Source: an uncultured Poribacteria bacterium (GTDB lineage Bacteria; Poribacteria; WGA-4E; WGA-3G). From it: DNA of 64,000 bases. The DNA is taken from positions 4,380,217 to 4,444,216 of the forward strand of contig OX639992.1 in assembly GCA_951828515.1 (NCBI GenBank), in the 5' to 3' direction. Position numbers and translations under genes: made by a program. Below, one piece after another: positions 25,148-34,156 of this stretch (position 1 is the stretch's first letter; each line of letters opens with the position of its first letter). The notes under the pieces were generated by a model. The model did no database searches, was not told where the DNA came from, and saw only the letters and a program-made list of their open reading frames with translations.

Positions 25148-27124
25148 TCAACCGGGCAATAGACGATACCCAATACCCGTAAAAAGTCCGACGACAATCC
25201 AGATGCCGCCGATGAAGCATTCTCCTAATATAATGCCTAACACAAAAGGACGGAGTTTACGGTAGAGAGTGACGCCGCCGAATTTCAGGACGGTGTATTT
25301 GAAAAGCCAACCGATGAAGAATGAACCCCAGAAACAGAAGGTCGCATAACTCGTCATCAGAAGGGAGCCGATCGGATGCAGTTTCCACCAGAGATAGTGG
25401 TGACGCATCCAGAGCATCCCGAACATTGTGGCACCACCGAAGATGAACGAGCCGAGCCGTTCAAATTCAATACCAGTCGGGTTTTGGAGGATACTTGTGA
25501 GTCGGGTGAAAGGGACAGTTGTGGAGATCATATAGGTCCAGTGTTGCAAGTTCACCGCCCCGTGCGTGTAGGCAAGGTCTAAGGAGGTATAGTAAGAGAC
25601 ACCCATCGCCAAAACGATTGCGAGTCCCATCGCAAGCAAAAACGGACGTTGACTGAGACGCAACGGTTCTGCGAGTTTGAAGTTGTTCATGACCCCCGGC
25701 ATAAGGATCTCCCGCATATCGAACATCAAGACCCGTTCATAAGCGACCAAGGTCCAACTCGGGGCGTTCACTCTGGCACTGCCGAACAACGTAATCAGGA
25801 ACTCACCAGGGAGGTAAGAGTAGATGATAAACAGCAAACCTCCGTTCGCAACCATCCACGTTCCGACCGTCGTTATAGCAAGGAAAATCCCGAGCATAAC
25901 GAGTGCGACCCACACACTCATCCCCGCCATGCGACATATCAGCGTAAGCAGTAGAATCCCGACGATGAAACCACCTGCCGCCCAAACGTAAGGTAGCGGT
26001 TCGTTTGTATCGTCGCCTGCCTGTCTCCCAAAGATGGTCGCGAATGCCCGTCCGAAGTGGCGTTTCCCGATGAAAAGGATAAATCCGATGAAAACTAATA
26101 ACGCACCCATCTGTTGATTCTGGTGGAAGTTCCACTGATTCACTTTCGAGCCTGTTGCGTAGATGAGCACCGTCTCCATTTTTCCGAGTAGGAAGAAGAA
26201 CCAGAAACTAAACGAGATCTCAAGGGTCAGCAGATAGACGATGGCGACGATTGAGGGATAGATAAACAGATGCACCGTGGGCCACCATCCCAACGCGGAT
26301 AGCGGTTTTTCGGTAAAGAATTGGGCAATCGGGAAATCGAGGGGCGGTCTCGGAAAGGCTGGGAAATACGAGTTCAGTCCTCTTAAGCCGTGCAATATGA
26401 CAGGCAGCATGAAACCGAACCACATCAGCGGCGACCTGAAGAACCGATTCAACAGCGCACCTCCTGAAGGCGTTTGAAACATCTCCTGTGGCAATTGAAC
26501 AACCGGAAAAGTGAAGCGTTCGTGTTCTATCCACTGCTTTCGGAGGATAACTGTCCAGCAGATGGTAACGAAATAGAAGATCAGGACAAACGCACTCCAT
26601 CCGACAATCGGTTTCAGCCATGCACGCCACGGGATCGAATCGCCATCCGGTAATTTTTCATAGAAATAGAAAACCGCTTTCGGATCTTTCACGACCATCC
26701 AATCTGGAAGATGCTGATGAAAAAGGGGAATCCACTCGTTTTCGGCGGTTGCGAAGTAGACTGGACTCACAGCAAGTGGGACGAGATATCGCATCAGTCC
26801 TGAGGACGGAATGCCCGATGCGACTACCATCATCCCCCAGATGATGAGCAGTTCGCCGCCCTGTAATTCCGTGCCGGGTTTCAGTTTCTTAAGGAGAATA
26901 TTGACACTGAGAACGAAAACCAGCATTACGAAGACAACGGCGATCGGTAGATGGTTCCCGGCGAGATAGGTGCCGCCGACGTGGAAATCGTTATACGGGG
27001 TGGCGAAGCATTGGCATACCACTGCTCCCATACCGATAAGGATACTTCGCAGTGTGAGTCCAGTATGAGCAGGATGGATGGGGTGCGGGAGATTCTGAGA
27101 GTGAGATGTGGTAGAAACTGTCAT
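25148..27124 (-). CDS. Multi-pass membrane protein of uncharacterised family (DUF6785-like), paralogue 1
   Basis: A 658-residue integral membrane protein with about a dozen or more hydrophobic segments spread over its whole length. Shared blocks with the protein at 34303-36189 include RKQWIEHERFTFPVVQLP versus the other's RKQWVESERLSYPIIQLP, and WWKLHPIG versus WWNLHPVG near the C-terminus, then LKFGGVTLYRKLRPF and a final GEF/GEC-type helix. I associate the pair with DUF6785/DUF6784 proteins, whose function is unknown; the overall design is transporter-like. No ATPase or binding protein is adjacent. Single-gene unit. Confidence 0.7.
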   Translation of the reverse strand: MTVSTTSHSQNLPHPIHPAHTGLTLRSILIGMGAVVCQCFATPYNDFHVGGTYLAGNHLPIAVVFVMLVFVLSVNILLKKLKPGTELQGGELLIIWGMMVVASGIPSSGLMRYLVPLAVSPVYFATAENEWIPLFHQHLPDWMVVKDPKAVFYFYEKLPDGDSIPWRAWLKPIVGWSAFVLIFYFVTICWTVILRKQWIEHERFTFPVVQLPQEMFQTPSGGALLNRFFRSPLMWFGFMLPVILHGLRGLNSYFPAFPRPPLDFPIAQFFTEKPLSALGWWPTVHLFIYPSIVAIVYLLTLEISFSFWFFFLLGKMETVLIYATGSKVNQWNFHQNQQMGALLVFIGFILFIGKRHFGRAFATIFGRQAGDDTNEPLPYVWAAGGFIVGILLLTLICRMAGMSVWVALVMLGIFLAITTVGTWMVANGGLLFIIYSYLPGEFLITLFGSARVNAPSWTLVAYERVLMFDMREILMPGVMNNFKLAEPLRLSQRPFLLAMGLAIVLAMGVSYYTSLDLAYTHGAVNLQHWTYMISTTVPFTRLTSILQNPTGIEFERLGSFIFGGATMFGMLWMRHHYLWWKLHPIGSLLMTSYATFCFWGSFFIGWLFKYTVLKFGGVTLYRKLRPFVLGIILGECFIGGIWIVVGLFTGIGYRLLPG

Positions 27125-27204
27125 AGAAGGCGTGTGTCAGTCGGTCGCTTAGGGGTGCTATGTCAGAGTAGAAAATTAAAAATAAAAACTTTGTGGCCTA
27201 CATA

Positions 27205-27233
27205 TTGACATTTTTTTCCATATAGAGTATAAT
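27205..27233 (+). promoter_or_regulatory. Orphan consensus promoter
   Basis: TTGACA at 27205-27210 and TATAAT at 27228-27233 with a 17-bp spacer form a perfect sigma-70 promoter on the plus strand. No plus-strand gene follows: the only immediate ATG gives five codons, and the next gene (27341-28564) is on the minus strand. It may drive a small or antisense RNA. Confidence 0.6.
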
Positions 27234-27340
27234 AAAATGAATCCACCCATATAACTCAGGGCTTCAAACAACGATTTGATACATTCCTTCCCCTCTTCCA
27301 CCCTTCCCCGGCTGTCTATCACGAGATTACCCTAATATTT

Positions 27341-28564
27341 TCAGATCCGCAAATCAAATACAGTTTTCACTGTAGCGGTTTTTCCTGTGTTCAAGGCAGT
27401 CTGGATAGCACGTTTATAATCTCGCAGTGGAAAAAGTGTGCTGACCAGTGGACGCAAATGTGCTTCCATCTTTTGGAGGAGACGCATACCGAGTGTGAAG
27501 GTATGAATCTGTTCGTCGTTATGCGTTTCAAACCCATAGGTATAGGCACCCGTTACGCGCAGTTGCTTATACCAAATCGAAGTCCAGTCAACGTTTTTGG
27601 GGATCCCCGGCATACCGACCAAGATGACATCGCCACCGGCACGAGTGAAACGGAGCGCGTCGTCTATTGTAACGCTGGAACCGATACAGTCGAAGGTAAC
27701 GTCCACCCCGCCAATTAATACCTGTTGCCCTAATTCAGGTTGATACGATGTCGCGCCTGTCAGTTCACAAAACGCAGTATACCGACCACTATTCGGTGAT
27801 AACACGTCATCCGCGCCGAGTTCGCGTGCCAACTGCTGTTGGTGCGGATATTTGGCGAAGATAATAATTCGGTTGCGGTGTCCGAGCACCCGAAGTGCCG
27901 CGACAGTGAGCAGTCCGATCGTGCCGCCGCCGATGATACAGAGAATCGCTGTTCTGTTGGGCGAAAATTTCAGAACGCCGTGTAGCGCGCACGCAAAGGG
28001 TTCAAGCAGCACTGCGGTTTCGTCCGAAATAGCATCAGGGACGGGATGAAGTTGCGATTGATGCGCGAGAACGTATTGACTCCATCCGCCACCTGTATCG
28101 CGACAATAACCTGTTTGAACCCCCTCAGAGATGTCGCCTTTTGTGATGTTTTCACAGTTGGCAAAACGTTGGTTTCGGCATTGGTAACACGGCGGCGAGA
28201 TCCCTCTCACCAGACACGACAGTGCCGGCTCGATCACTACCCGTGTCCCAACAGAGAAACCCTCCACCGCGGCACCAGTCTCCGCGACTTCGCCGATGAT
28301 CTCATGTCCTAATACAAAAGGCGTTGACGTGAACGGCGAGAAATAGGGACTCCCTTTCGCAGTGATTGTCGCTAAATCGGAGCCACAGATACCGCTGAGT
28401 CGAGTTCTGACTTTGACCCATTCGGGCGTTGGCAGTTGTGGCTCCGGAATATCAACGAGACGCGTGCAAGAGAATGGAGACGTATAAAGACTTCGCCACC
28501 GTTTCCCAAGATAGCGCATCGCCAGATAACGTGGGATGCTTTTGGTATATTGAATAGCTTCCAC
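27341..28564 (-). CDS. Zinc-dependent medium-chain alcohol dehydrogenase
   Basis: A 407-residue medium-chain dehydrogenase. The catalytic domain shows SGICGSDLATI and VLGHEIIGEVAETG (Cys and His-Glu of the catalytic zinc), then a lobe with CYQCRNQRFANC that resembles the structural-zinc site. The Rossmann domain has LCIIGGGTIGLLTVAAL and DVTFDCIGSS. Such enzymes oxidise alcohols or polyols with NAD(P). It is about 50 residues longer than usual, with an N-terminal extension of about 40 residues. It follows the ATP sulfurylase gene by 9 bp on the same strand, so the two are probably co-transcribed, though no shared pathway is evident. Confidence 0.85.
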   Translation of the reverse strand: MEAIQYTKSIPRYLAMRYLGKRWRSLYTSPFSCTRLVDIPEPQLPTPEWVKVRTRLSGICGSDLATITAKGSPYFSPFTSTPFVLGHEIIGEVAETGAAVEGFSVGTRVVIEPALSCLVRGISPPCYQCRNQRFANCENITKGDISEGVQTGYCRDTGGGWSQYVLAHQSQLHPVPDAISDETAVLLEPFACALHGVLKFSPNRTAILCIIGGGTIGLLTVAALRVLGHRNRIIIFAKYPHQQQLARELGADDVLSPNSGRYTAFCELTGATSYQPELGQQVLIGGVDVTFDCIGSSVTIDDALRFTRAGGDVILVGMPGIPKNVDWTSIWYKQLRVTGAYTYGFETHNDEQIHTFTLGMRLLQKMEAHLRPLVSTLFPLRDYKRAIQTALNTGKTATVKTVFDLRI

Positions 28565-28573
28565 AGTGCTTAT

Positions 28574-29767
28574 TTAGTTCGCTTCGGACTGATAGTACTC
28601 CATCAAGATCTCCGCGACTTCGGGACGCGCAATTTCCGGTGGCAGCGGTTCACCCGCCGCGAGAATCTCACGCTGCCTTGTGCCAGAGACGTTGAAATAG
28701 TCGTCCCCACCGTGCGGGCAGTCGCGCATCATCACGATCTCGTTGCACTTTTTGCACCAGACCGTGAAGTCGCCACGGAAGATACCGATCTCTAAGGCAT
28801 CTTCGGGGATTGTGTCAAAGATCTCTTGTGCCTCGAACGCACCGTAGTAATCACCTGCGCCCGCGTGATCCCGTCCGACGATGAAATGTGACGCACCGCA
28901 GTTCTGACGGAAAACGGCATGGAGTAATGCTTCCCGCGGTCCTGCGTAGAGCATATCGAATCCATAACCGGTGATCGAGACTGTATTTTCGGGGAAATAG
29001 TGCTGCACCATCGCACGGATAGAGGCATCGCGAACGGCGGCGGGAATATCCCCCGGTTTCAACTTACCGAGGAGCATGTGGATCAGGACACCGTCGGCAT
29101 TAACTTCTCTTTGCGCGATCTTACAGAGTTCCTCATGGGCACGGTGCATCGGGTTCCGCGTCTGGAAAGCGACAACTGTATCCCAGCCACGCGCCGCGAT
29201 GTCCTCGCGAATCTCAACTGCGGTGCGGAACGTATCAGGGAAATCCTCGCGAAAATAGGAATAGTTCAGAACATCAATGGGACCAGAGAGGACATTCTCC
29301 CCAACATCTGCAAAGGCAGGGACACCTGGGTGTTCAGGATCGGTCGTTCCAAAAGTCTTTTCGATGAAGAGTTGTTTCTGTTCTGTTGAGAGCGTCTCGA
29401 TTGCCGAAACCTTCATAACAGCGAGTGGCGGATTGCCATCAACGTTCGGATCACGTAAAGCGATTCTATCGGCGTTCTTTACTGCATCCGTGAGTTGTTC
29501 CGATGGAACAATATTCATCACGGGGACGGGCCAAAAGAGTCCATTCGACAGTTGCATATCTGTTGCGACGCTTGTCGCTTCAGCAATGTTCATATAACCC
29601 GTAAGCGGTGTAAAGTACCCTGACGCGAGCATAACGGCTGATGCAGCGGCACCTGACGAGATCAGAACAGACGGAAGTTGTTCCGCTTCTTTGGTTAGCT
29701 CAGCACGTTGTGCATCATCCGAAACGTAAAGCGGGTTTAAGGTTTCGGCTCCATGTGGTTTAATCAT
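28574..29767 (-). CDS. sat: Sulfate adenylyltransferase (ATP sulfurylase)
   Basis: A 397-residue homo-oligomeric type ATP sulfurylase, making APS and pyrophosphate from ATP and sulfate. Hallmarks are FQTRNPMHRAHEEL (nucleotide binding), FIVGRDHAGAGDYYG, and a C-terminal zinc-like site CKKCNEIVMMRDCPHG before NVSGTRQREILAAGE. Length and motifs fit the bacterial/archaeal Sat family rather than CysD/CysN. AAAGGAGAA before the ATG supports the start. No APS reductase or APS kinase is in the window, so assimilatory or dissimilatory use cannot be decided; a cysteine synthase at 46559 fits assimilation. Confidence 0.95.
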   Translation of the reverse strand: MIKPHGAETLNPLYVSDDAQRAELTKEAEQLPSVLISSGAAASAVMLASGYFTPLTGYMNIAEATSVATDMQLSNGLFWPVPVMNIVPSEQLTDAVKNADRIALRDPNVDGNPPLAVMKVSAIETLSTEQKQLFIEKTFGTTDPEHPGVPAFADVGENVLSGPIDVLNYSYFREDFPDTFRTAVEIREDIAARGWDTVVAFQTRNPMHRAHEELCKIAQREVNADGVLIHMLLGKLKPGDIPAAVRDASIRAMVQHYFPENTVSITGYGFDMLYAGPREALLHAVFRQNCGASHFIVGRDHAGAGDYYGAFEAQEIFDTIPEDALEIGIFRGDFTVWCKKCNEIVMMRDCPHGGDDYFNVSGTRQREILAAGEPLPPEIARPEVAEILMEYYQSEAN

Positions 29768-29798
29768 TCAATTCTCCTTTTCAAAAAAACGATTGTAG

Positions 29799-29819
29799 GG
29801 GCAGGTCTTGTGCCTGCCC
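29799..29819. repeat. GGGCAGG/CCTGCCC hairpin
   Basis: A 7-bp perfect stem (29799-29805 with 29813-29819) between the sat gene and the membrane protein gene upstream of it. It is of the same style as the other palindromic repeats. It could end the transcript of the gene at 29832. Confidence 0.5.
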
Positions 29820-29831
29820 ACATATTCTGCA

Positions 29832-31931
29832 TTATTTTGTTTGTATTTGTTCGACTGTGCAGCCGTTCCAAATCCAAAAATGGTTTTTATGCCCCCAGTC
29901 ATCTTCAGGACGCACCCTGTCTTTGGGTGTAAAAATAACTTGGGTGAGGTAACCCTCTGTGACTTCTACTGTATAGGTATGTTGAAGCACTTCATCATCG
30001 TCTGATATTGTAAAGTCCTTAAGAACTTGTGTTTCGTTGGCTAATAGATTGAGCGTATGCATTGCATCTTCTCTTTCAGCAAAGGTATTGGTTACGCGGT
30101 AAGTCCCATTGGGTACGTCGATTTTGAATGCCGCATCTCTCTGACCCCAAACACCGTCCTGCGCGAGTGCTGTCGTTCTTCTGTTGACTCGATAGTCTTC
30201 GTGGGGTGAGCGTGTATCCCATCCAAATTTACCACTCTGATATACTGTATCCGGTCCGATAGCGTGATGGTCTAAGGCGGTGGCACTACCGTTAGGTTGC
30301 ATGTCGAAGCGAATTATCAAATTCCCTTCTTCCGTCCTGTTCCACAATTCAAGTATCGGTCCATCTGCCCGCTTTTTCCGATAAAGTTGGAGATGTTTTG
30401 TCTCGTGGATGATTTCGTAATCGGCGATATATGCCCGAAATTCAGGCGTATCAGGCGGATACCACGCAATAACATAATCTACAACTGCTTTATGATACCA
30501 TAGATCGAGATAATTCTCTGGTGCGTTCTCGGTGTTGCGATTTACCGGAAAGTAATTGAATGCGGCTTCGTAGTTTTCCAAATGTGCCACATCATCTGCG
30601 TATACGCCATAGAGTGCCATGTGGTGGGCATAAGGTGTAACATATTTAACCGTTCCTAAAGCGTCAGATTTGTGCCAATTCTCACTTCGCATCTGGTAGG
30701 TTGTATGGGGTTCGATAAGATGTGTTCCCGACACCAATTCCGCAATCTCTGGTGCTATCCGTGCGTGGTCGTATGCCGTTCTGCCAAAGTGGAGTAAACT
30801 AAAAAGGACAAGGCACCCTGCGACAGCGTAACGAAAATATTTACCCATATCAGGAATTAGCGATGCTGCCAACATCGGCAAAATATAGAGATGGATTCTA
30901 TCGTTAATCCATCCGCCCGGTCCGTAGCTCCACGGTGCCCTAACGAACATATAGGTGAACAAGATCGCAATTAACAGAAACGCATCCGTCCGTTTCACCC
31001 ACTCCTTCCGGTGAATTCGGTAACCGATAGAGATGATAACGGCTATTCCTAACACCGCGAGGAGAAAATAGTTGGCTCTAAGATGCCAGTCGCTAAAGTA
31101 GACGATCGATTTAACGCCCCAAAAATATTCCCAAACCCATTCCATACCGCGGTGGTTACCCTGTTGATGCTGTTTTGTGCTCTGTAAGTAATAGTCTACG
31201 AGTACAAAATACATCGGCACCATATAGAGGAAAAAGCGAAAGACGGGCTTGAGGTAGACAACAAATTTTTGCAGCAGTGCCGTGAACCCTTCTCTATGCG
31301 TTCGCCACGCTGCGGTTATCGCCGGGGTTCCCCACAAACAGCCTCCTGCCACAGAGATACCTAAGACAACGAGACCATAAGAAGCGATATGCGACAGATA
31401 CGTAAGCAGTAGCAAAACATAGAGCCAAACCAGATGCCTTACCTGCATGTCGTCTTTGTGCTTCCACCAGAACCCGAAACTGAAGAAGAAAAACGAAATG
31501 CTCAACTGGAAGTTGTAAAATCCCATGTAGAGGAGGTAGTTGAGGGCAAACGGGAAACCGAGCCAAGCATACACAGACTTCCCTTTTTCACCGCTGTGAA
31601 CTGTGTTAAAGAAATAGAGGAAAGCGATCGGGACCATGCCAATCGCAATTGTGAGAAATATCTTCTCCGAGATGACAGGCGGGAACACGTAGAGGAATGC
31701 TAACAGCATAATGTGTGACAGCCAGTTCGGGAAGATCGTTATATTCAGTTCCCATGCGTTCCGCATCTGATAGTTTTCGTGTTTCGCATATTCCTTTAGC
31801 ACCAAACCGTTGTAAACGTGGCTCGCACCGTCTTGTGAGGGAAAATACGAAAATATCCAGAGCGGGAGAATGTGTAGTAACAACAGCACCACAAATAGAT
31901 GTTTCCACGACAAATTTCTCCAATTAAACAT
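29832..31931 (-). CDS. Large membrane protein with C-terminal beta domain, glycosyltransferase-like
   Basis: A 699-residue protein. The first 380 residues hold about ten hydrophobic helices, and LPLWIFSYFPSQDGASHVYNG near residue 22-42 (written here as FPSQDGASHVYNG) has the Asp-Gly-x-x-His loop seen in dolichol-phosphate-sugar-dependent (GT-C) enzymes. Residues from about 420 onward are soluble; the last 150 (VPNGTYRVTNTFAERED, VIFTPKDRV) look like a malectin- or CBM-like beta sandwich. I infer a GT-C-type glycosyltransferase or related envelope protein, but the family is not certain. It lies 30 bp downstream of the nth gene. Confidence 0.6.
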   Translation of the reverse strand: MFNWRNLSWKHLFVVLLLLHILPLWIFSYFPSQDGASHVYNGLVLKEYAKHENYQMRNAWELNITIFPNWLSHIMLLAFLYVFPPVISEKIFLTIAIGMVPIAFLYFFNTVHSGEKGKSVYAWLGFPFALNYLLYMGFYNFQLSISFFFFSFGFWWKHKDDMQVRHLVWLYVLLLLTYLSHIASYGLVVLGISVAGGCLWGTPAITAAWRTHREGFTALLQKFVVYLKPVFRFFLYMVPMYFVLVDYYLQSTKQHQQGNHRGMEWVWEYFWGVKSIVYFSDWHLRANYFLLAVLGIAVIISIGYRIHRKEWVKRTDAFLLIAILFTYMFVRAPWSYGPGGWINDRIHLYILPMLAASLIPDMGKYFRYAVAGCLVLFSLLHFGRTAYDHARIAPEIAELVSGTHLIEPHTTYQMRSENWHKSDALGTVKYVTPYAHHMALYGVYADDVAHLENYEAAFNYFPVNRNTENAPENYLDLWYHKAVVDYVIAWYPPDTPEFRAYIADYEIIHETKHLQLYRKKRADGPILELWNRTEEGNLIIRFDMQPNGSATALDHHAIGPDTVYQSGKFGWDTRSPHEDYRVNRRTTALAQDGVWGQRDAAFKIDVPNGTYRVTNTFAEREDAMHTLNLLANETQVLKDFTISDDDEVLQHTYTVEVTEGYLTQVIFTPKDRVRPEDDWGHKNHFWIWNGCTVEQIQTK

Positions 31932-31961
31932 TATGTTCCCTCCGATACAGGGAAATGCTGC

Positions 31962-32630
31962 CTAAGTTTGTGTGTTCTCTCTAAAGTAAAGACAGTGCTC
32001 CGTCAACGGGCATCGTTCACATAACGGTTTTCGGGCATCACAGATTTTTCTACCGAAGTAAATCAGGTTCATATGGAACGGATACGACTTATCCTCCGGC
32101 ACAATTGGTGGTAAGAGTTGATGAGCCTTCTCGGCACTACAATTCGGTGGAATCAGTCCGAGGCGTTTGGAAATTCGCAGGATGTGTGTGTCAACAGGGA
32201 AGACCTCCCGACCACACGCGAAGGAGAGTGTAACGGATGCGGTTTTGATACCGATACCTTTGTGTTGACATAGGAACTCTAATGCATCCTCCGTTTCCAT
32301 GTCGTGCATGAACTCCAATGAGAGTTCACCACGTTCGGCTTTGAGCCAAGTCAGGAAATTTTTGATAGTAAGGCTTTTCTGTTCTCCGAGTCCAACAATC
32401 CTTATCGCCGTCTTTATTGCTTTGACATCGGCGTGCAGCACATCCTCCCACGTTGGAAAGCGATCTTTCAGCACGGCATAACCCTTGTCGCGGCTGACAT
32501 CTGTCGTATTTTGTGACAGGATCGTTAGGATAAGGCATTCTAACACATCTCCTGCGCCTTCGCGGGTCGGTACACCGAATAAATCTTCCAGGGCTTCTGA
32601 TATAATTTTCGCTTTCTGCTGTAATTCCAC
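31962..32630 (-). CDS. nth: Endonuclease III (DNA glycosylase/AP lyase)
   Basis: A base-excision repair enzyme that removes oxidised pyrimidines. The helix-hairpin-helix HKGIGIKTASVTLSFA carries the catalytic Lys, VFPVDTHILR the catalytic Asp, and CDARKPLCERCPLTEHC gives the C-x6-C-x2-C-x5-C 4Fe-4S cluster. I place the start at GTG 32630 (222 residues), because an upstream in-frame TTG at 32672 lies inside the -10 region of the promoter. The N-terminus LEDLFGVP and ILTILSQNTTDVSRD are normal for the family. It is closer to the broader Nth-like group than to E. coli Nth. Confidence 0.9.
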   Translation of the reverse strand: MELQQKAKIISEALEDLFGVPTREGAGDVLECLILTILSQNTTDVSRDKGYAVLKDRFPTWEDVLHADVKAIKTAIRIVGLGEQKSLTIKNFLTWLKAERGELSLEFMHDMETEDALEFLCQHKGIGIKTASVTLSFACGREVFPVDTHILRISKRLGLIPPNCSAEKAHQLLPPIVPEDKSYPFHMNLIYFGRKICDARKPLCERCPLTEHCLYFRENTQT

Positions 32631-32660
32631 TCGTTTCTTCCAAGATATTACGTTTTTAAC

Positions 32661-32688
32661 ATTATACCACAAACAGAAAAAATCGCAA
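32661..32688 (-). promoter_or_regulatory. Promoter of nth
   Basis: On the minus strand, TTGCGA (32688-32683) and TATAAT (32666-32661) are 16 bp apart, with a TGG just before the -10 that could act as an extended -10. It lies 30 bp before the chosen GTG start. Confidence 0.6.
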
Positions 32689-32715
32689 CGCCATTTTATC
32701 GATCTTCCGTCAAGA

Positions 32716-32735
32716 CCCCATGCTTTAGCTTGGGG
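32716..32735 (+). repeat. IS605-type right-end hairpin remnant
   Basis: CCCCA and TGGGG arms enclose GC-TTTA-GC, the hairpin style that ends IS605/IS1341 elements. It lies 55 bp left of tnpB copy 2, and no second transposase is attached, so it may be what is left of another element. Confidence 0.45.
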
Positions 32736-32772
32736 ATGTAGACGGCGTATGGGTTTGTTGTATCAAAAAGAT

Positions 32773-32801
32773 TTGACATTGACCTAAAATTGTGGTATAA
32801 T
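32773..32801 (+). promoter_or_regulatory. Consensus sigma-70 promoter of tnpB copy 2
   Basis: TTGACA (32773-32778) and TATAAT (32796-32801) with a 17-bp spacer, as in copy 1. Confidence 0.85.
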
Positions 32802-32815
32802 TAAAGTATCAAGTT

Positions 32816-32869
32816 GGCAGACATGTATAGCGCTACCGCTTGGTAGCGTGTCTGCCTACCCACTATACA
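32816..32869 (+). promoter_or_regulatory. Structured tnpB leader, copy 2
   Basis: Outer stem 32816-32823 with 32849-32856 is identical to copy 1. The inner stem CGCTACC/GGTAGCG differs from copy 1 by a paired T-A to C-G change. TGTATAG (32824-32830) is the exact reverse complement of CTATACA (32863-32869), matching the position but not the sequence of the copy 1 pairing. Confidence 0.75.
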
Positions 32870-32898
32870 GGGGTTAAAGACTTGAGACTTGATAGACC

Positions 32899-34014
32899 AT
32901 GAAAACCTATAACTACCCGCTTGGGAAACAATCGAATACGATCCGCATTGGCAACTTGCTTGACGATATGTGGCAAGTGCATGATTACTTCCATAGGTGG
33001 CAAGACCAAAGATACAAAGACGGGTTGCCCTATGCGAACTATCATGCTATGTCCGCACACGTCAAAGAACTCAAGAAAACGACACACCCGCATTGGAATG
33101 CGTTGCCGAGCCAAGCGATCCAACAAGAGTTGAAACGTATTGATGAAGCCTACGTCCGCTTTTTCAAGAAGTTAGGCGGTAAACCGAGACGTAAGCCGAG
33201 ACATAAGTTCAAGTCTATTACCTTTACACAAGCGGGTTATGCGTTAGAAGATAATCGTATTACGATAACCTTTCGTGAGTGGAATGCCAGAAAACAGATT
33301 TGGTCTTTTAGGCGTATTCCGTTCACATTTCATAAACACCGTGAGTTCCACGGAACTATCGCACGTATCACCCTCAAACGTGATAATTGCGGTGGCTATT
33401 GGATTTGTATAGTGACAGATCATGCAGATACCAAAGAACTGTCAGCAACAGGTCAGAGAGTTGGGGCAGACTTCGGCATGAAAGACGCATACTTGACGCT
33501 GAGCACGAGTGAGAAAATACAACACCCACAACCTTTGAAACACTCCTTGAAGAAACTTCGGTCTCTCAACAAAGCACTTTCTCGTAAAGTTAAAGGTTCT
33601 AACGGCTGGTGGCGGTGTGTAAGAACAATCGCGCGTCTGTATCGGAAAATCAGCAACCAACGTAAAGACTTTCACTGGCAACTCGCAAGTAAACTCTGTA
33701 AACGCTTTGATACGATAGTCCTTGAAACGTTGAACCTTGACGGTATGAAACGCTTGTGGGGACGCAAAGTCTCTGACCTTGCGTTTTACCAGTTTGTTGA
33801 GATATTGAAGTATAAGTGTCAAAAACATAAGCGTCAGTTCCTTCAAGTTGGTCAGTGGACTGCGACGACAAAACCGTGTAGTGAGTGTGGTTTTCACAAC
33901 GAAACCCTTACGCTCTCTGATAGGCAGTGGACATGTCCGGCATGTGGTTCACACCACAACAGGGACATCAACGCTGCCATAAACATTTTGCGGGCAGGGA
34001 TAGCCACTCTGTAA
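32899..34014 (+). CDS. tnpB: TnpB, RNA-guided endonuclease of IS605-type element (copy 2)
   Basis: A 371-residue protein, the same length as copy 1. RuvC motifs are intact: GADFGMKDAYL, IVLETLNLDGM and HHNRDINAAIN; the zinc finger is CSEC with CPAC. Differences from copy 1 cluster in the region of residues 45-60 and 105-185 (for example RRKPRHKFKS against KIKKRHKFKS and a different substrate-facing loop), so the two may differ in recognition. As with copy 1 no clear Shine-Dalgarno precedes the ATG. Both copies look functional, which suggests continuing selection rather than recent copying. Confidence 0.95.
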   Translation: MKTYNYPLGKQSNTIRIGNLLDDMWQVHDYFHRWQDQRYKDGLPYANYHAMSAHVKELKKTTHPHWNALPSQAIQQELKRIDEAYVRFFKKLGGKPRRKPRHKFKSITFTQAGYALEDNRITITFREWNARKQIWSFRRIPFTFHKHREFHGTIARITLKRDNCGGYWICIVTDHADTKELSATGQRVGADFGMKDAYLTLSTSEKIQHPQPLKHSLKKLRSLNKALSRKVKGSNGWWRCVRTIARLYRKISNQRKDFHWQLASKLCKRFDTIVLETLNLDGMKRLWGRKVSDLAFYQFVEILKYKCQKHKRQFLQVGQWTATTKPCSECGFHNETLTLSDRQWTCPACGSHHNRDINAAINILRAGIATL

Positions 34015-34156
34015 ATGTGATATACCTGAGACTCGCTTCAGAGTTTCAGGGAATTGCCCGCGGGTGGAGCGAAAATAAGACGGTCATCTCTTAGAGAAAA
34101 CCGCAGTCGCGACGAAGCCGAAGTTTCCCCTGCCTTTAGGTAGTGGGTGCTATCAC
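33989..34156 (+). ncRNA. Predicted omega-RNA scaffold of tnpB copy 2
   Basis: TGCGGGCA (33989-33996) inside the tnpB end pairs with TGCCCGC (34055-34061). A hairpin CCTGA-g-ACTC / GAGT-t-TCAGG starts at 34025. The last hairpin, CCC-CTGCC-TTTA-GGTAG-t-GGG, precedes GCTATCAC. Compared with copy 1 the bases change but the pairs hold. The guide would start at 34157 and run into a dispersed repeat. Confidence 0.75.

Larger units (their letters stand above)
32771..34156 (+). mobile_element. IS605/IS1341-type element, copy 2 (tnpB only)
   Basis: Same design as copy 1: promoter, structured leader, tnpB, omega-RNA-like 3' end. Homology with copy 1 runs from about 32771 to GCTATCAC at 34156. The right flank is a copy of the GGGAACTCCGATTCCC dispersed repeat, beginning 8 bp past the boundary. 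Confidence 0.8.

Noticed and set aside
32631-32672. TTG start of nth at 32672
   Set aside because: It overlaps the -10 of the apparent promoter; the GTG at 32630 gives the normal N-terminus.
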